Below, piece by piece: positions 41,887 through 50,167 of a stretch of DNA of 59,462 nucleotides (position 1 is its first letter; every line of letters starts with the position of its first letter). The notes below the pieces were generated by a model that made no database searches, had not been told where the DNA came from, and was given only the letters and a program-made list of their open reading frames with translations. The stretch covers positions 1-59,462 of the forward strand of contig CAKSSN010000017.1 of assembly GCA_934489015.1 (NCBI GenBank), given 5' to 3'. Both the position numbers and the translations under genes were made by a program. Source of the stretch: an uncultured Clostridia bacterium (GTDB taxonomy: Bacteria; Bacillota; Clostridia; UBA1381).

Positions 41887-43419
41887 ATGAAAAAATTTTT
41901 ATCAATGATTTTGGCGTGTTCTGTTCTCACGCTGACAGCTATATCTGTATCGGCGAGGTCGATAGATTACAGATTTAAAGAAAGCGGCAAAATAACCGAT
42001 GTAACCTGCGGCTACGTGGACGCTGCCGAAAATAATACGGTATATATTGCGCATGATGCAAATATTTATTCTTATGATATGGCAAATTTATCAAATCCCA
42101 TTCGTCTTGACGGAGATATAGTCGGGTACGGGAATGTTAAGGCTCTGAAAATAAGAAACAATTATTTATTTGCCGCATACGAAGAACAGCTTAGAATTTT
42201 CGATGTTACAAATCCTAATAATCCGGCTCAAATTGCACATTATACATACACCGCCGATAAGGAGAGTTTTGACGCTGCGGCTTTGGCTTTCGGAAGTGAC
42301 GGATATGTGTATCTGAGCGTTTACAACACATGGTGGAGCGGAAAGGATATGTCAAAATCATTAGGTCTTATAATATTAAAGGCGGATGATGAAGCGCTCA
42401 GAGCTGCCGACGGCGGCGAGCTTACAGCTGTTTACAAAAATAAAGAAAAAAATTCCGGACGCGTATATAATACAATGTGTGCGTCGGGAAACTACCTTTA
42501 CGGAGTAACGTATTTCTTTCCCGGAGCTGCCAATCCTCATCCGGGAACAATAGAAATGCTTGATATTTCAGATAGGACAAATCCGGTTATAAAGGGTGCC
42601 CATCAGGTTACTTATACAAAAACGGACGGTAATAAAAACGTAGCCGAAGCAGGTACGATATGCACAAACGACGGAAGTGATTATGTATATATTTCCTACG
42701 GAGACAGTCAGCAAGAGAGTGCAAATCAAATAAACGGTGTTCTTCAGATGAACTTTAAGGAGGCAAAGCAAAGCGATACCGCTTTGACGGATGAGGAAAT
42801 TGCCTCCGGTTCGGCAAGATGCAGCGCAAAGCGCTTTAATATTGCATCTGTTGGCTACGGTCGTATAACAAGCATCGGACTTATAGGTGAATTTCTTGTA
42901 ACCTCTGCGCTTGACAGAAACGAATTTTGCGTATACAGGCTGATGGATGACGAAAACGGCGGAGAAACGCTTGATCATGTTTTCTGGGCACCTAATGTAT
43001 TTGAAAACATGTACAGGGGAACGATTTGTGCGATTAAAAACGGAGTAATTTACTGCTCCGACAATCAAAACGGAATGAAATGCTTCAGAGTACCGGATAA
43101 TACGATTGACAACTATGGTATTGCGAAAAATAGTGAAAACGGCAGCTGCAGCGGTGAGTTTACATTTTCAAATTACAAAGAAAAGGATACTGTTATAGGC
43201 AAGCTTATTCTTGCAACGTATGCAAGCGAAGGAGACGGCAGCAGGCTTGTTTCGGTTGATATGAAGGACTGCGTAATCCCTGCCGGCAGATATCGCTATA
43301 CGGTGAGAACGGACGACCTTTCGACAGACGGTGCAAATGTCGCAAAGCTTTTTGTTTTCAAAGATCTTGTATCGCTTAAAAACTGGGGAAATGTTCACAG
43401 GCTGGATTTAAATCAATGA
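41887..43419 (+). CDS. Secreted stand-alone LVIVD-type beta-propeller protein
   Basis: The 510-residue protein has a signal peptide (1-23, ISVSA). The propeller (about 25-420) is formed from LRIFDVTNPNNPAQIAHYTY-type repeats and has the family motifs AANPHPGTIEMLDIS and ANQINGVLQMN. A C-terminal beta-sandwich (about 420-500: ILATYASEGDGSRLVSVDM...KLFVFKD) matches the module after the propeller in the two other proteins. No anchor is seen, so it may be released or bind other surface proteins. GGAGG precedes the ATG. Its stop overlaps the start of the next gene (ATGA), so the two are translationally coupled. Confidence 0.75.
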   Translation: MKKFLSMILACSVLTLTAISVSARSIDYRFKESGKITDVTCGYVDAAENNTVYIAHDANIYSYDMANLSNPIRLDGDIVGYGNVKALKIRNNYLFAAYEEQLRIFDVTNPNNPAQIAHYTYTADKESFDAAALAFGSDGYVYLSVYNTWWSGKDMSKSLGLIILKADDEALRAADGGELTAVYKNKEKNSGRVYNTMCASGNYLYGVTYFFPGAANPHPGTIEMLDISDRTNPVIKGAHQVTYTKTDGNKNVAEAGTICTNDGSDYVYISYGDSQQESANQINGVLQMNFKEAKQSDTALTDEEIASGSARCSAKRFNIASVGYGRITSIGLIGEFLVTSALDRNEFCVYRLMDDENGGETLDHVFWAPNVFENMYRGTICAIKNGVIYCSDNQNGMKCFRVPDNTIDNYGIAKNSENGSCSGEFTFSNYKEKDTVIGKLILATYASEGDGSRLVSVDMKDCVIPAGRYRYTVRTDDLSTDGANVAKLFVFKDLVSLKNWGNVHRLDLNQ

Positions 43420-45719
43420 GCGATTATACGGTTAAAAAAGGGATAATTTACTCTGCGGACGGATTGCCAAATCCGTCCGCATGGTATTGTGATGAAAGAA
43501 CGTCATTTGAAGCAACTCAGAAGGGAATAGGCGCTGTTGAGTATTCCTCGCCTGCAGCAAGAGGGGTAAGGACGGTTATGTATAAAAGCTTCTGGGGAGA
43601 AGAGAGATTTTATCTTTCTGCTGAGGATGGGCTGTATGGTCAGAACTTAAAGAAGCTTAAAATTTATCCGTTTGGATATACAGGAGAATGGAGTTATAAA
43701 GGTCTGCGTTTTGGATACAATGTTTTTACTGTGAAAAACTGTATATTTATTTCTTTGAAAACTCCGGGAAATGTACCGGAAAATTTAAAATTCAGACTCG
43801 AATTTTTTGAGGATAATTTTCTTGATACATTTTATCAGTCAAATATAAAGTATACCGACTGCGCGGTGCGCAGAAGCTGGAGAAAATCCGAATTTTGCGA
43901 CGGAGTGTTCAGAAAAAGCTTTTGCGAGGATGAAAGCGAAGCCGCATATATCCTCATAGGCTCGGATTTTGAGAGTAAATATTCGTCTGCAGCAGGCAGA
44001 AAACACATACTTGAAAGCGAAAACTTAAAATGTGACTCCGAATATACGTGGTTTTTTTGTTTTGCGGAGAACGAAAGCGCGGCAGAATTTATATATGAAA
44101 AATCTGTGCGGGACAGGAAAAGTATTTTGAAAAAACAAATTGAAAGATATAAAAGAGTATCTGAAAAAGCGCCCGTTCTATGCAGTCCTTACGAAAGCCT
44201 TAACACCTTTTTTCAGCTTGCGCCGTTTTATCATGAACAGCTTAAAGTTTTGGAATACAGCGGCGGAATAAAGGCGAAAACAACAGATTACTGGATATGG
44301 GGCTGGGACTCGATTACTTCGGCTAAAGCTTATTTATACTGGGGTGATTTTGAGTTTATGCAAAAGCTTCTTTGGTTTTATATGAAAAATTCGTATGAGG
44401 GCAATATGGTCCATGCATATTCAAATAATCTTGACGTTATCGAAATAAGCAAGCTGCCCGCGCAGGGAATGTATATTGTATTGCTTTACAATTATTTTTC
44501 ATGCGGAGGAGAAATTGAGCCGTTTTATGAATTTGCAAAAAATATCTTTTACAGAGTCGGTGAAAAAGAAATCGGAGAAACGGGATTTTGCGGCGGTACA
44601 TCGCTCTTCCCGGATTTCCCGCATTTAATGAAGGAAACCGGGGAGGATATAAGCGCTTTTAACGGCTGTGTTTTTTACTGTGCGGCAAGATGTATGGCAG
44701 TGCTTGCCGAAATAATGAAGGATAAAAAAACCGCGTTATATGCCAAAGCGCTCTCAGAGCGTGCACTGAAAAATTACAGAGATTTGTTTTTCGATAATAA
44801 TATCGGATTTATAGCCGCGTCGGTCGACAGCAAAACTCTTGAAAAAAGAAGCTGTATCAGCTCATGCGCGGTAAAGTGGGAAGGCGAATTTGTAGGAGAT
44901 ATAACGGATTTTATGAATAAGACCGCTCTTGAGTTTTTTGAAAAAAAACTTCTTACTCTATGCGGAATACGTCCCGTTCCTATTGACGACGACGCATACG
45001 ATGCCGATGCAAATCAGCTGCATTGTCATTGGCCCGCAATGTCGGAATATTTTACAAGGCTTGCCTGCTTTAACAACAGACCTGATTTGCTTGAAAATTT
45101 CATATATCAGATAAGCTATTTTACAGATAAATTAATGTGCCCGGAAGGAATAAGCTGCGCTGAAAACACAAGCCGGCCGGAAACGGACGGCTGGACAACG
45201 CTTGCCGGCACGTGGCAGGGCTACAGTATAAGAACATGGTATGAGTCGGTAATTCATTCTGTTTTGGGAGTGACTTACGATTTCGGAGGATTTGTTTTTT
45301 ATCCGTACAGCGGACGTGAAATGAAAATCTGCGGGCTTAAATCGGGTAAAATGACAAGCGATATTTCTTTTGTCGGCAGCGGAGGATATATTGATAAAAT
45401 AATAGTCAACGGAGAGGAAATAAAAGGTACTAATCAAATTCCGTTTGACAAGCTTAAAAATTCAAATTTTATAGAGGTTTACAGAACAAAACAAAAAAGC
45501 TTCAATATATTGTCGGCGCTCGGCGCAAAAATTCTAGACTACAGCTTTAACGAAAAGGAAATAAGTTTTAAACTGCATTGTTTTGGAAAAGTTTATCTAA
45601 AAAGCGAGGCAGGGCTTGTTATAAAAAAAGAAAAAATATATGAGAATTATTACAGCATTATTGCTCAGAGAAAGGAAGATTTACATGACACCGAAAATAA
45701 TATATTGGAAATGGAATAA
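43416..45719 (+). CDS. Six-hairpin (alpha/alpha)6 glycosidase-like protein
   Basis: The 767-residue cytosolic protein has no signal peptide. An N-terminal beta-sandwich (about 1-240) is followed by an (alpha/alpha)6-barrel (about 255-640) with TTDYWIWGWDSITSAKAYLYW (near 288-308), the typical 'W-WDS' active-site entry of GH37, GH63, GH78 and GH94-like enzymes. Other conserved-looking stretches are GTSLFPDFPH and TWQGYSIRTWYESVIHSVLGV (near 606-626). A short C-terminal beta domain follows. The catalytic acids cannot be assigned from sequence alone, nor can the family. It presumably hydrolyses oligosaccharides brought in by the importer. Confidence 0.7.
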   Translation: MSDYTVKKGIIYSADGLPNPSAWYCDERTSFEATQKGIGAVEYSSPAARGVRTVMYKSFWGEERFYLSAEDGLYGQNLKKLKIYPFGYTGEWSYKGLRFGYNVFTVKNCIFISLKTPGNVPENLKFRLEFFEDNFLDTFYQSNIKYTDCAVRRSWRKSEFCDGVFRKSFCEDESEAAYILIGSDFESKYSSAAGRKHILESENLKCDSEYTWFFCFAENESAAEFIYEKSVRDRKSILKKQIERYKRVSEKAPVLCSPYESLNTFFQLAPFYHEQLKVLEYSGGIKAKTTDYWIWGWDSITSAKAYLYWGDFEFMQKLLWFYMKNSYEGNMVHAYSNNLDVIEISKLPAQGMYIVLLYNYFSCGGEIEPFYEFAKNIFYRVGEKEIGETGFCGGTSLFPDFPHLMKETGEDISAFNGCVFYCAARCMAVLAEIMKDKKTALYAKALSERALKNYRDLFFDNNIGFIAASVDSKTLEKRSCISSCAVKWEGEFVGDITDFMNKTALEFFEKKLLTLCGIRPVPIDDDAYDADANQLHCHWPAMSEYFTRLACFNNRPDLLENFIYQISYFTDKLMCPEGISCAENTSRPETDGWTTLAGTWQGYSIRTWYESVIHSVLGVTYDFGGFVFYPYSGREMKICGLKSGKMTSDISFVGSGGYIDKIIVNGEEIKGTNQIPFDKLKNSNFIEVYRTKQKSFNILSALGAKILDYSFNEKEISFKLHCFGKVYLKSEAGLVIKKEKIYENYYSIIAQRKEDLHDTENNILEME

Positions 45720-47643
45720 TAATGATCTCGGCGGAGATACGATAATAAAAAAAGCTGAGGATCTCTTGAGAAGAAGCTGCTTTGATACGGTTTATATATC
45801 ATTTCATGCGCTAAAGCCCATGGGCGGAATACTTACCGATGACTTCCTTATAGAAAAAATCGGAGAGCTGAATAATTTTTTAAATGAGCATAACGTAAGG
45901 CTTATTTTAGATCTTGACATGAGAAAGGAGGAAAAATATTTTCAGAAAAATAATGAATTTTCCTACAGCGCGGAATTTTACGAAAGCGTGTTTGATGAAA
46001 ACGGCGGTTTTGAACGCGATTTAAACGCCGATATTATAATATCCTGCTTCTCTGTTTCAAAAAGCGGGGAGGATAGCTTTACGGACAAACGGAGAATTAA
46101 TGATTTTTCGTTTTCCGGCGGCAAATTATCAGTAAAGACGGACGGTGATAATATCGGTAAAACGATAATTGTATGCTTCGGCAGAAAAAGAGTAAATTAC
46201 GATTTATACAGCAGCTCGACCGAAAAGGTTATAAGAGAAATGTTTGAACGAACAGCACATATCCGGCTTTTCGGAGCCGCGATTGATGAGCTGGGAATGG
46301 ATATATATCCGAATCCCGATGAAAACGGAATATGGACTTGCCCGTCGTTTAACTTCAGCTTTGGTATGGAGAAAAAATATAAGGAATTGTATGGAAGAAG
46401 CCTTAGTGATGATGTGTTATATTTCAGAAGCTTTGAGAAAAACAACGAGGGCGAAAGCATTTGCGCCATGAATTTATATATAGAATGTATACGCAAAAGA
46501 CTCGCTGATGTTGACAACTATTTTTACCGGCTTGCAAAGAAATATATCGGTGAAGACGCGTTTGTTGCTTGCCATCCGACATGGTGGGGAGATGAACTGG
46601 ATTTGGGCTTTGAGGGCATAAAAAACGGTTTTTATTGGTGGGAAACACTCAGAGATTATGCACAGACAGACGAATACATTTTAATACCCGTGCGGATGGC
46701 GCTTTCAAGAAAGTGCAAATATCCGCAGTGGTATAATATGTGGTACTCTATGCGGACGCTTGACATTAAAACGTATTACAGAGAAACATATCAGAATGCG
46801 CTTTTCGGCGGAAGAACGCATTATCTCGGCTATGAGGGAAACGAAAAAGGCATTGTGCTTGATCTATGCGCGGAGGGGCTGCTTGAAAGTGTTTCCGAAA
46901 TGGAGCAAAGACTTTCGGGGCTTTTTGAATTTCAAAGGTCGGCGCCCGATTCGAGAGTGCTTGTTTTATTCGGAATTGAAAATGCGTCAAACAGATTGCT
47001 TTCTGATCCTCATGATAAAATATGGCGCAGACGCGGGAAATCAATTCACAGGGTGCTTAAGTTTACAAAGGAATTGTTTGATTTCCCATATTTGTGTGAT
47101 CTTGCTCCGACAAGCGAAGTGGAGCGAGGAGCAATAACAATCTCGGAAGACATGGCGGTATACGGCGATCACATCTATGACGCTGTTTGCCTTACAGAGC
47201 CCGACGGTATGGACATATCGGTTTACAATGAGCTTGCAAAGATAAAAAATCTGCTCGTTTTCGGAAAAGCAACATATTTGAAAAACGGAAAACCGGCAAA
47301 GGAATATTTTGATAAACTAAAGAATTCAGCAGCATTTTATTTTGACGCTCCCGACGCTGAAAAGGCGGCGGAGGCGTTGCTTTCGATTGGCATAAAACAA
47401 AACAGAGGAGAAAACTGGTGCGTCTTTGAGGACGGCAGCGTGGTTGCCGCCGCATGCGGTGAAAAAAATATCGGGAACAGGTTTTGCTGCAATTTTGATG
47501 TAAACGGTGAAAATATAGAGTTTGAAGGGGAAGATTATTTTGCAATGCGAACAGATGAAAAACTTAAAAAAATCTTCCGTTTCGGAGCAAAAAAAATACT
47601 TAAAATAAATGATGAAGCTATTGAATTTGCAGAAGAAAAATGA
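45685..47643 (+). CDS. Putative TIM-barrel glycoside hydrolase, unassigned family
   Basis: The 652-residue protein has no signal peptide. The N-terminus (MTPKIIYWKWNNNDLGGD) starts a beta/alpha barrel; LFGAAIDELGMDIYPNP (near 190-206) holds a candidate catalytic Glu or Asp. HPTWWGDELDLGF (near 294-306) and YPQWYNMWYSMRTLD (near 348-362) look like substrate-lining aromatic segments. A Rossmann-like middle part and a small C-terminal beta domain resemble the layout of GH42-like enzymes. It overlaps the previous gene by 35 bases; I chose ATG 45685 with GAAAGGA upstream over the ORF start at 45640. The family is unknown. Confidence 0.55.
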   Translation: MTPKIIYWKWNNNDLGGDTIIKKAEDLLRRSCFDTVYISFHALKPMGGILTDDFLIEKIGELNNFLNEHNVRLILDLDMRKEEKYFQKNNEFSYSAEFYESVFDENGGFERDLNADIIISCFSVSKSGEDSFTDKRRINDFSFSGGKLSVKTDGDNIGKTIIVCFGRKRVNYDLYSSSTEKVIREMFERTAHIRLFGAAIDELGMDIYPNPDENGIWTCPSFNFSFGMEKKYKELYGRSLSDDVLYFRSFEKNNEGESICAMNLYIECIRKRLADVDNYFYRLAKKYIGEDAFVACHPTWWGDELDLGFEGIKNGFYWWETLRDYAQTDEYILIPVRMALSRKCKYPQWYNMWYSMRTLDIKTYYRETYQNALFGGRTHYLGYEGNEKGIVLDLCAEGLLESVSEMEQRLSGLFEFQRSAPDSRVLVLFGIENASNRLLSDPHDKIWRRRGKSIHRVLKFTKELFDFPYLCDLAPTSEVERGAITISEDMAVYGDHIYDAVCLTEPDGMDISVYNELAKIKNLLVFGKATYLKNGKPAKEYFDKLKNSAAFYFDAPDAEKAAEALLSIGIKQNRGENWCVFEDGSVVAAACGEKNIGNRFCCNFDVNGENIEFEGEDYFAMRTDEKLKKIFRFGAKKILKINDEAIEFAEEK

Positions 47644-47649
47644 TATAAT
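47621..47649 (+). promoter_or_regulatory. Promoter of the Cache/AraC regulator gene
   Basis: TTGAAT (47621-47626), 17 bases, and a perfect TATAAT (47644-47649). The -35 box lies inside the last codons of the upstream gene. It lets the regulator be made independently of the locus. Confidence 0.6.
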
Positions 47650-47684
47650 AAATAATATATATTTTTATGATAAGGAACACAGCT

Positions 47685-49907
47685 ATGTATAAATATAAAG
47701 ACGGTAATCGCAAAAAAAAGAGCATAAAATCGGGAATGGTTAATTCATTTGCAGCTATTTTAATTTTTGTTATTGCCGTTATGGGGATAAGTACCTATAT
47801 AAATTCATCGTTAATCATCTCGGACAAAGTATGGACTGTTGAAAAACAAAATGTAAGCCGGCTATGCAGCAATCTGGATTTTGTTATGGAAAAAGCCAAT
47901 ACACTGTCGCTAAATCTTTGCAGCGATATTAATTTAAACACCGATTTTGACAGCCTGTCAGTAAGCAGTCAACGCTTTATGAAAAGCTCTTTTTTTTCAA
48001 AATTTCAGACAGAGGATTTTATCAGGTCAATATGTATCTATTATAATGAAAGCGAAAGAGTACTGTCGACCGATAACGGGGTAACGCGTTTGAAGGATTA
48101 TTCCGACAGCGACTGGATTAATAAATACAAAACGGCGCAGCCGCTTTATCTGAAAAGACAGATGTATAAGAGAACCGACGCGGATGGAAACAGCGTAATC
48201 AGTCTTGTACGCGGATTTCCTGTCGGGAGAAGCACAGAACTGGGTGCGGTTTCGGTTAATATTGATATGATGAAGCTTTTAGATTTAATTTATGACAGGA
48301 GCGATTTCAATTATCTTGTTCTTGACGAAAACCGCTCCTATATTTATGGAAATCAGGATATATATGAGGGAATTAAAAAAAACGCACTCATTGATAAAAT
48401 AGTAGACAAAGATAAATTTTTTGAGCTGAAAATATCCGGAAATGTATATGAGCTTATCGGCATGAAAAGCGAATATGGCGGCTGGTATGTTTTCAAGGCA
48501 TACGAAAAAAAATATTTGATGAAGGAAATTAACAATACAAAGCTTTTGATGATTATTTTAATTTTCCTGTGTGTTGCAGGTGCAATTTTGTATTCGCTTA
48601 AAATTGTAGATCGTGTATATAAGCCGTTTGCCAGTCTGGTTGACAGGGCAAACAAAATTTCCGATAATAAATCTGTTGCCTATAACAATGAGATAGAACA
48701 GCTAAACGACTTGATGGACGATTTTGAGAAAAAATTCCGCGATTCGAGGGATTTGGTAAAGTCAAGCAAAAACCTTATTATTCAGAGTGTTTTGCTGAAG
48801 CTGTGCTACGGCGGTAAGATAGATGAGGATGAAAAAGCAGTACTTGAAAACCTGAAAAATTATCATCATTTTCTTGAAAAAGGAAGTCTTGCTGTTATCA
48901 TGCTTCATTTCGCCGGTATGGGAGAGAGAATAAACAGGAGCGATATAGAAAGGATAATCGAGCCGAATTATGAAATTGTTATAATTGAAATGAGCGAGGA
49001 AAGACTTACGGCTTTGATTGGTTTTTCGGGAAACACGGAAGTCGTTTTGTCGGCGGCAAACAGTCTTTCGGAATATATGAGTTTACGCGGCTGGGAAAAT
49101 GTAAAAATCGGTATAGGTTCATTTTATGACGATTTAAAGGATCTCGGAATGTCGTTTTATGAGGCGGCAAGTGCTCTTGAAAATTCAATTTTGTCGAAAA
49201 AGGATAACATACTTCTTTTTGATGATATAATAAAACAAAGGGATGACGATGGATATGATTATCCGGTCGAAAAGGAGGAGGAGCTTGCATATTGTATAAA
49301 AAGCTGCAATTATGAGGGAGCAAGAGCAATTCTTTTTGAGCTGTATATTGATATGAATGCAGCGGGAATGGAGTTTTCATATTATTCCGAAATGCTGTGG
49401 CAGTGTACAAATGCCATTGTAAGAGCGTTCAGCTCATTGGGGATCAAATATGAAAGCATTGACGACAGCACGTATTTTGACGATTTTATAAAGTATCACA
49501 GACTTAATTCTCCCGAACAGATGCTTGGGTTCATTTTAACAAAAATAAATGCTGCTGTCGAATATATAAAAATCAAACGCAACTATGGAAATGCTTTTCT
49601 TGTGCAAAAAATAAAGGATTATATTGACTATAATTATGGAAATGAGCTTTCTTTGGATATACTTGCCGGAGTATTTGATGTGACAGGGGTTTATATATCG
49701 TCAGTATTTAAAAAAACAGAAGGCATAAATGTTAAGGACTATATAAAAAATGTCAGAATGATAAAAGCCGGAGAAATGCTGAAAAATACCGATAAAACAA
49801 TTGCGGAAATATCCGCCGTCGTCGGATATGATAATGTGCGCAGCTTTCAGAGAGCGTTTAAAAGTATGCATGGTATGTCACCAAACGATTTCAGACATGA
49901 AAAATAA
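47685..49907 (+). CDS. Membrane-bound Cache-domain AraC-family regulator
   Basis: The 740-residue protein has TM helix 1 (about 18-38), an extracellular Cache-like sensor (about 40-280), TM helix 2 (about 286-308) and a HAMP-like stretch with VDRVYKPFASLVDRANKIS. A middle domain follows (about 350-560). The C-terminal AraC DNA-binding domain (about 640-740) contains two helix-turn-helix units (LSLDILAGVFDVTGVYISSVFKK and IAEISAVVGYDNVRSFQRAFK). Such one-protein sensors regulate LplABC-type importers, which makes it the natural candidate for binding the two shared operators at 21693 and 25909. ATG 47685 has AAGGA 8 bases upstream; the ORF from 47667 lacks a site. Confidence 0.88.
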   Translation: MYKYKDGNRKKKSIKSGMVNSFAAILIFVIAVMGISTYINSSLIISDKVWTVEKQNVSRLCSNLDFVMEKANTLSLNLCSDINLNTDFDSLSVSSQRFMKSSFFSKFQTEDFIRSICIYYNESERVLSTDNGVTRLKDYSDSDWINKYKTAQPLYLKRQMYKRTDADGNSVISLVRGFPVGRSTELGAVSVNIDMMKLLDLIYDRSDFNYLVLDENRSYIYGNQDIYEGIKKNALIDKIVDKDKFFELKISGNVYELIGMKSEYGGWYVFKAYEKKYLMKEINNTKLLMIILIFLCVAGAILYSLKIVDRVYKPFASLVDRANKISDNKSVAYNNEIEQLNDLMDDFEKKFRDSRDLVKSSKNLIIQSVLLKLCYGGKIDEDEKAVLENLKNYHHFLEKGSLAVIMLHFAGMGERINRSDIERIIEPNYEIVIIEMSEERLTALIGFSGNTEVVLSAANSLSEYMSLRGWENVKIGIGSFYDDLKDLGMSFYEAASALENSILSKKDNILLFDDIIKQRDDDGYDYPVEKEEELAYCIKSCNYEGARAILFELYIDMNAAGMEFSYYSEMLWQCTNAIVRAFSSLGIKYESIDDSTYFDDFIKYHRLNSPEQMLGFILTKINAAVEYIKIKRNYGNAFLVQKIKDYIDYNYGNELSLDILAGVFDVTGVYISSVFKKTEGINVKDYIKNVRMIKAGEMLKNTDKTIAEISAVVGYDNVRSFQRAFKSMHGMSPNDFRHEK

Positions 49908-50117
49908 GGAGATCTGAAAGAAAATGGAATAACTTTTGAATTAAATCATTCGCCGCATATGTCAGACGATTGTGCGGAAATAATACTGACGTCAGTTTGA
50001 CAGGCGGAACATTCGGGAAACAATGTATTAATTTTAACATTTGAAGCTATAAAAAAGCTACGATACAAAATTACAGACTTTTGTTCACAGTTCCGAAAAA
50101 TTAAATACTCTTTTTGC
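49908..50117. other. Gap after the AraC gene; motif shared with the small-RNA region
   Basis: No gene is visible. At 50071-50091 the sequence TTACAGACTTTTGTT followed by CACAGT repeats, with one difference, the motif at 21368-21388 in the candidate small RNA; both precede a terminator. TTGACA at 49997-50002 has no good -10 box at the right distance. Confidence 0.35.
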
Positions 50118-50155
50118 ATCAAAAAACTGCCCAAATTTTTTTGAGCAGTTTTTTT
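50118..50155. terminator. Bidirectional intrinsic terminator
   Basis: AAAAAACTGC (50121-50130) pairs with GCAGTTTTTT (50145-50154), and an inner CAAA/TTTG extends the stem. With A's on one side and T's on the other it can stop both the rightward regulator transcript and the leftward operon. Confidence 0.85.
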
Positions 50156-50167
50156 GAGTGCAAATTA

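Noticed and set aside
49910..50020. Short peptide ORF (ATG near 49959) as an autoinducer gene
   Set aside because: It is about 13 codons with no ribosome site and no export partner nearby.
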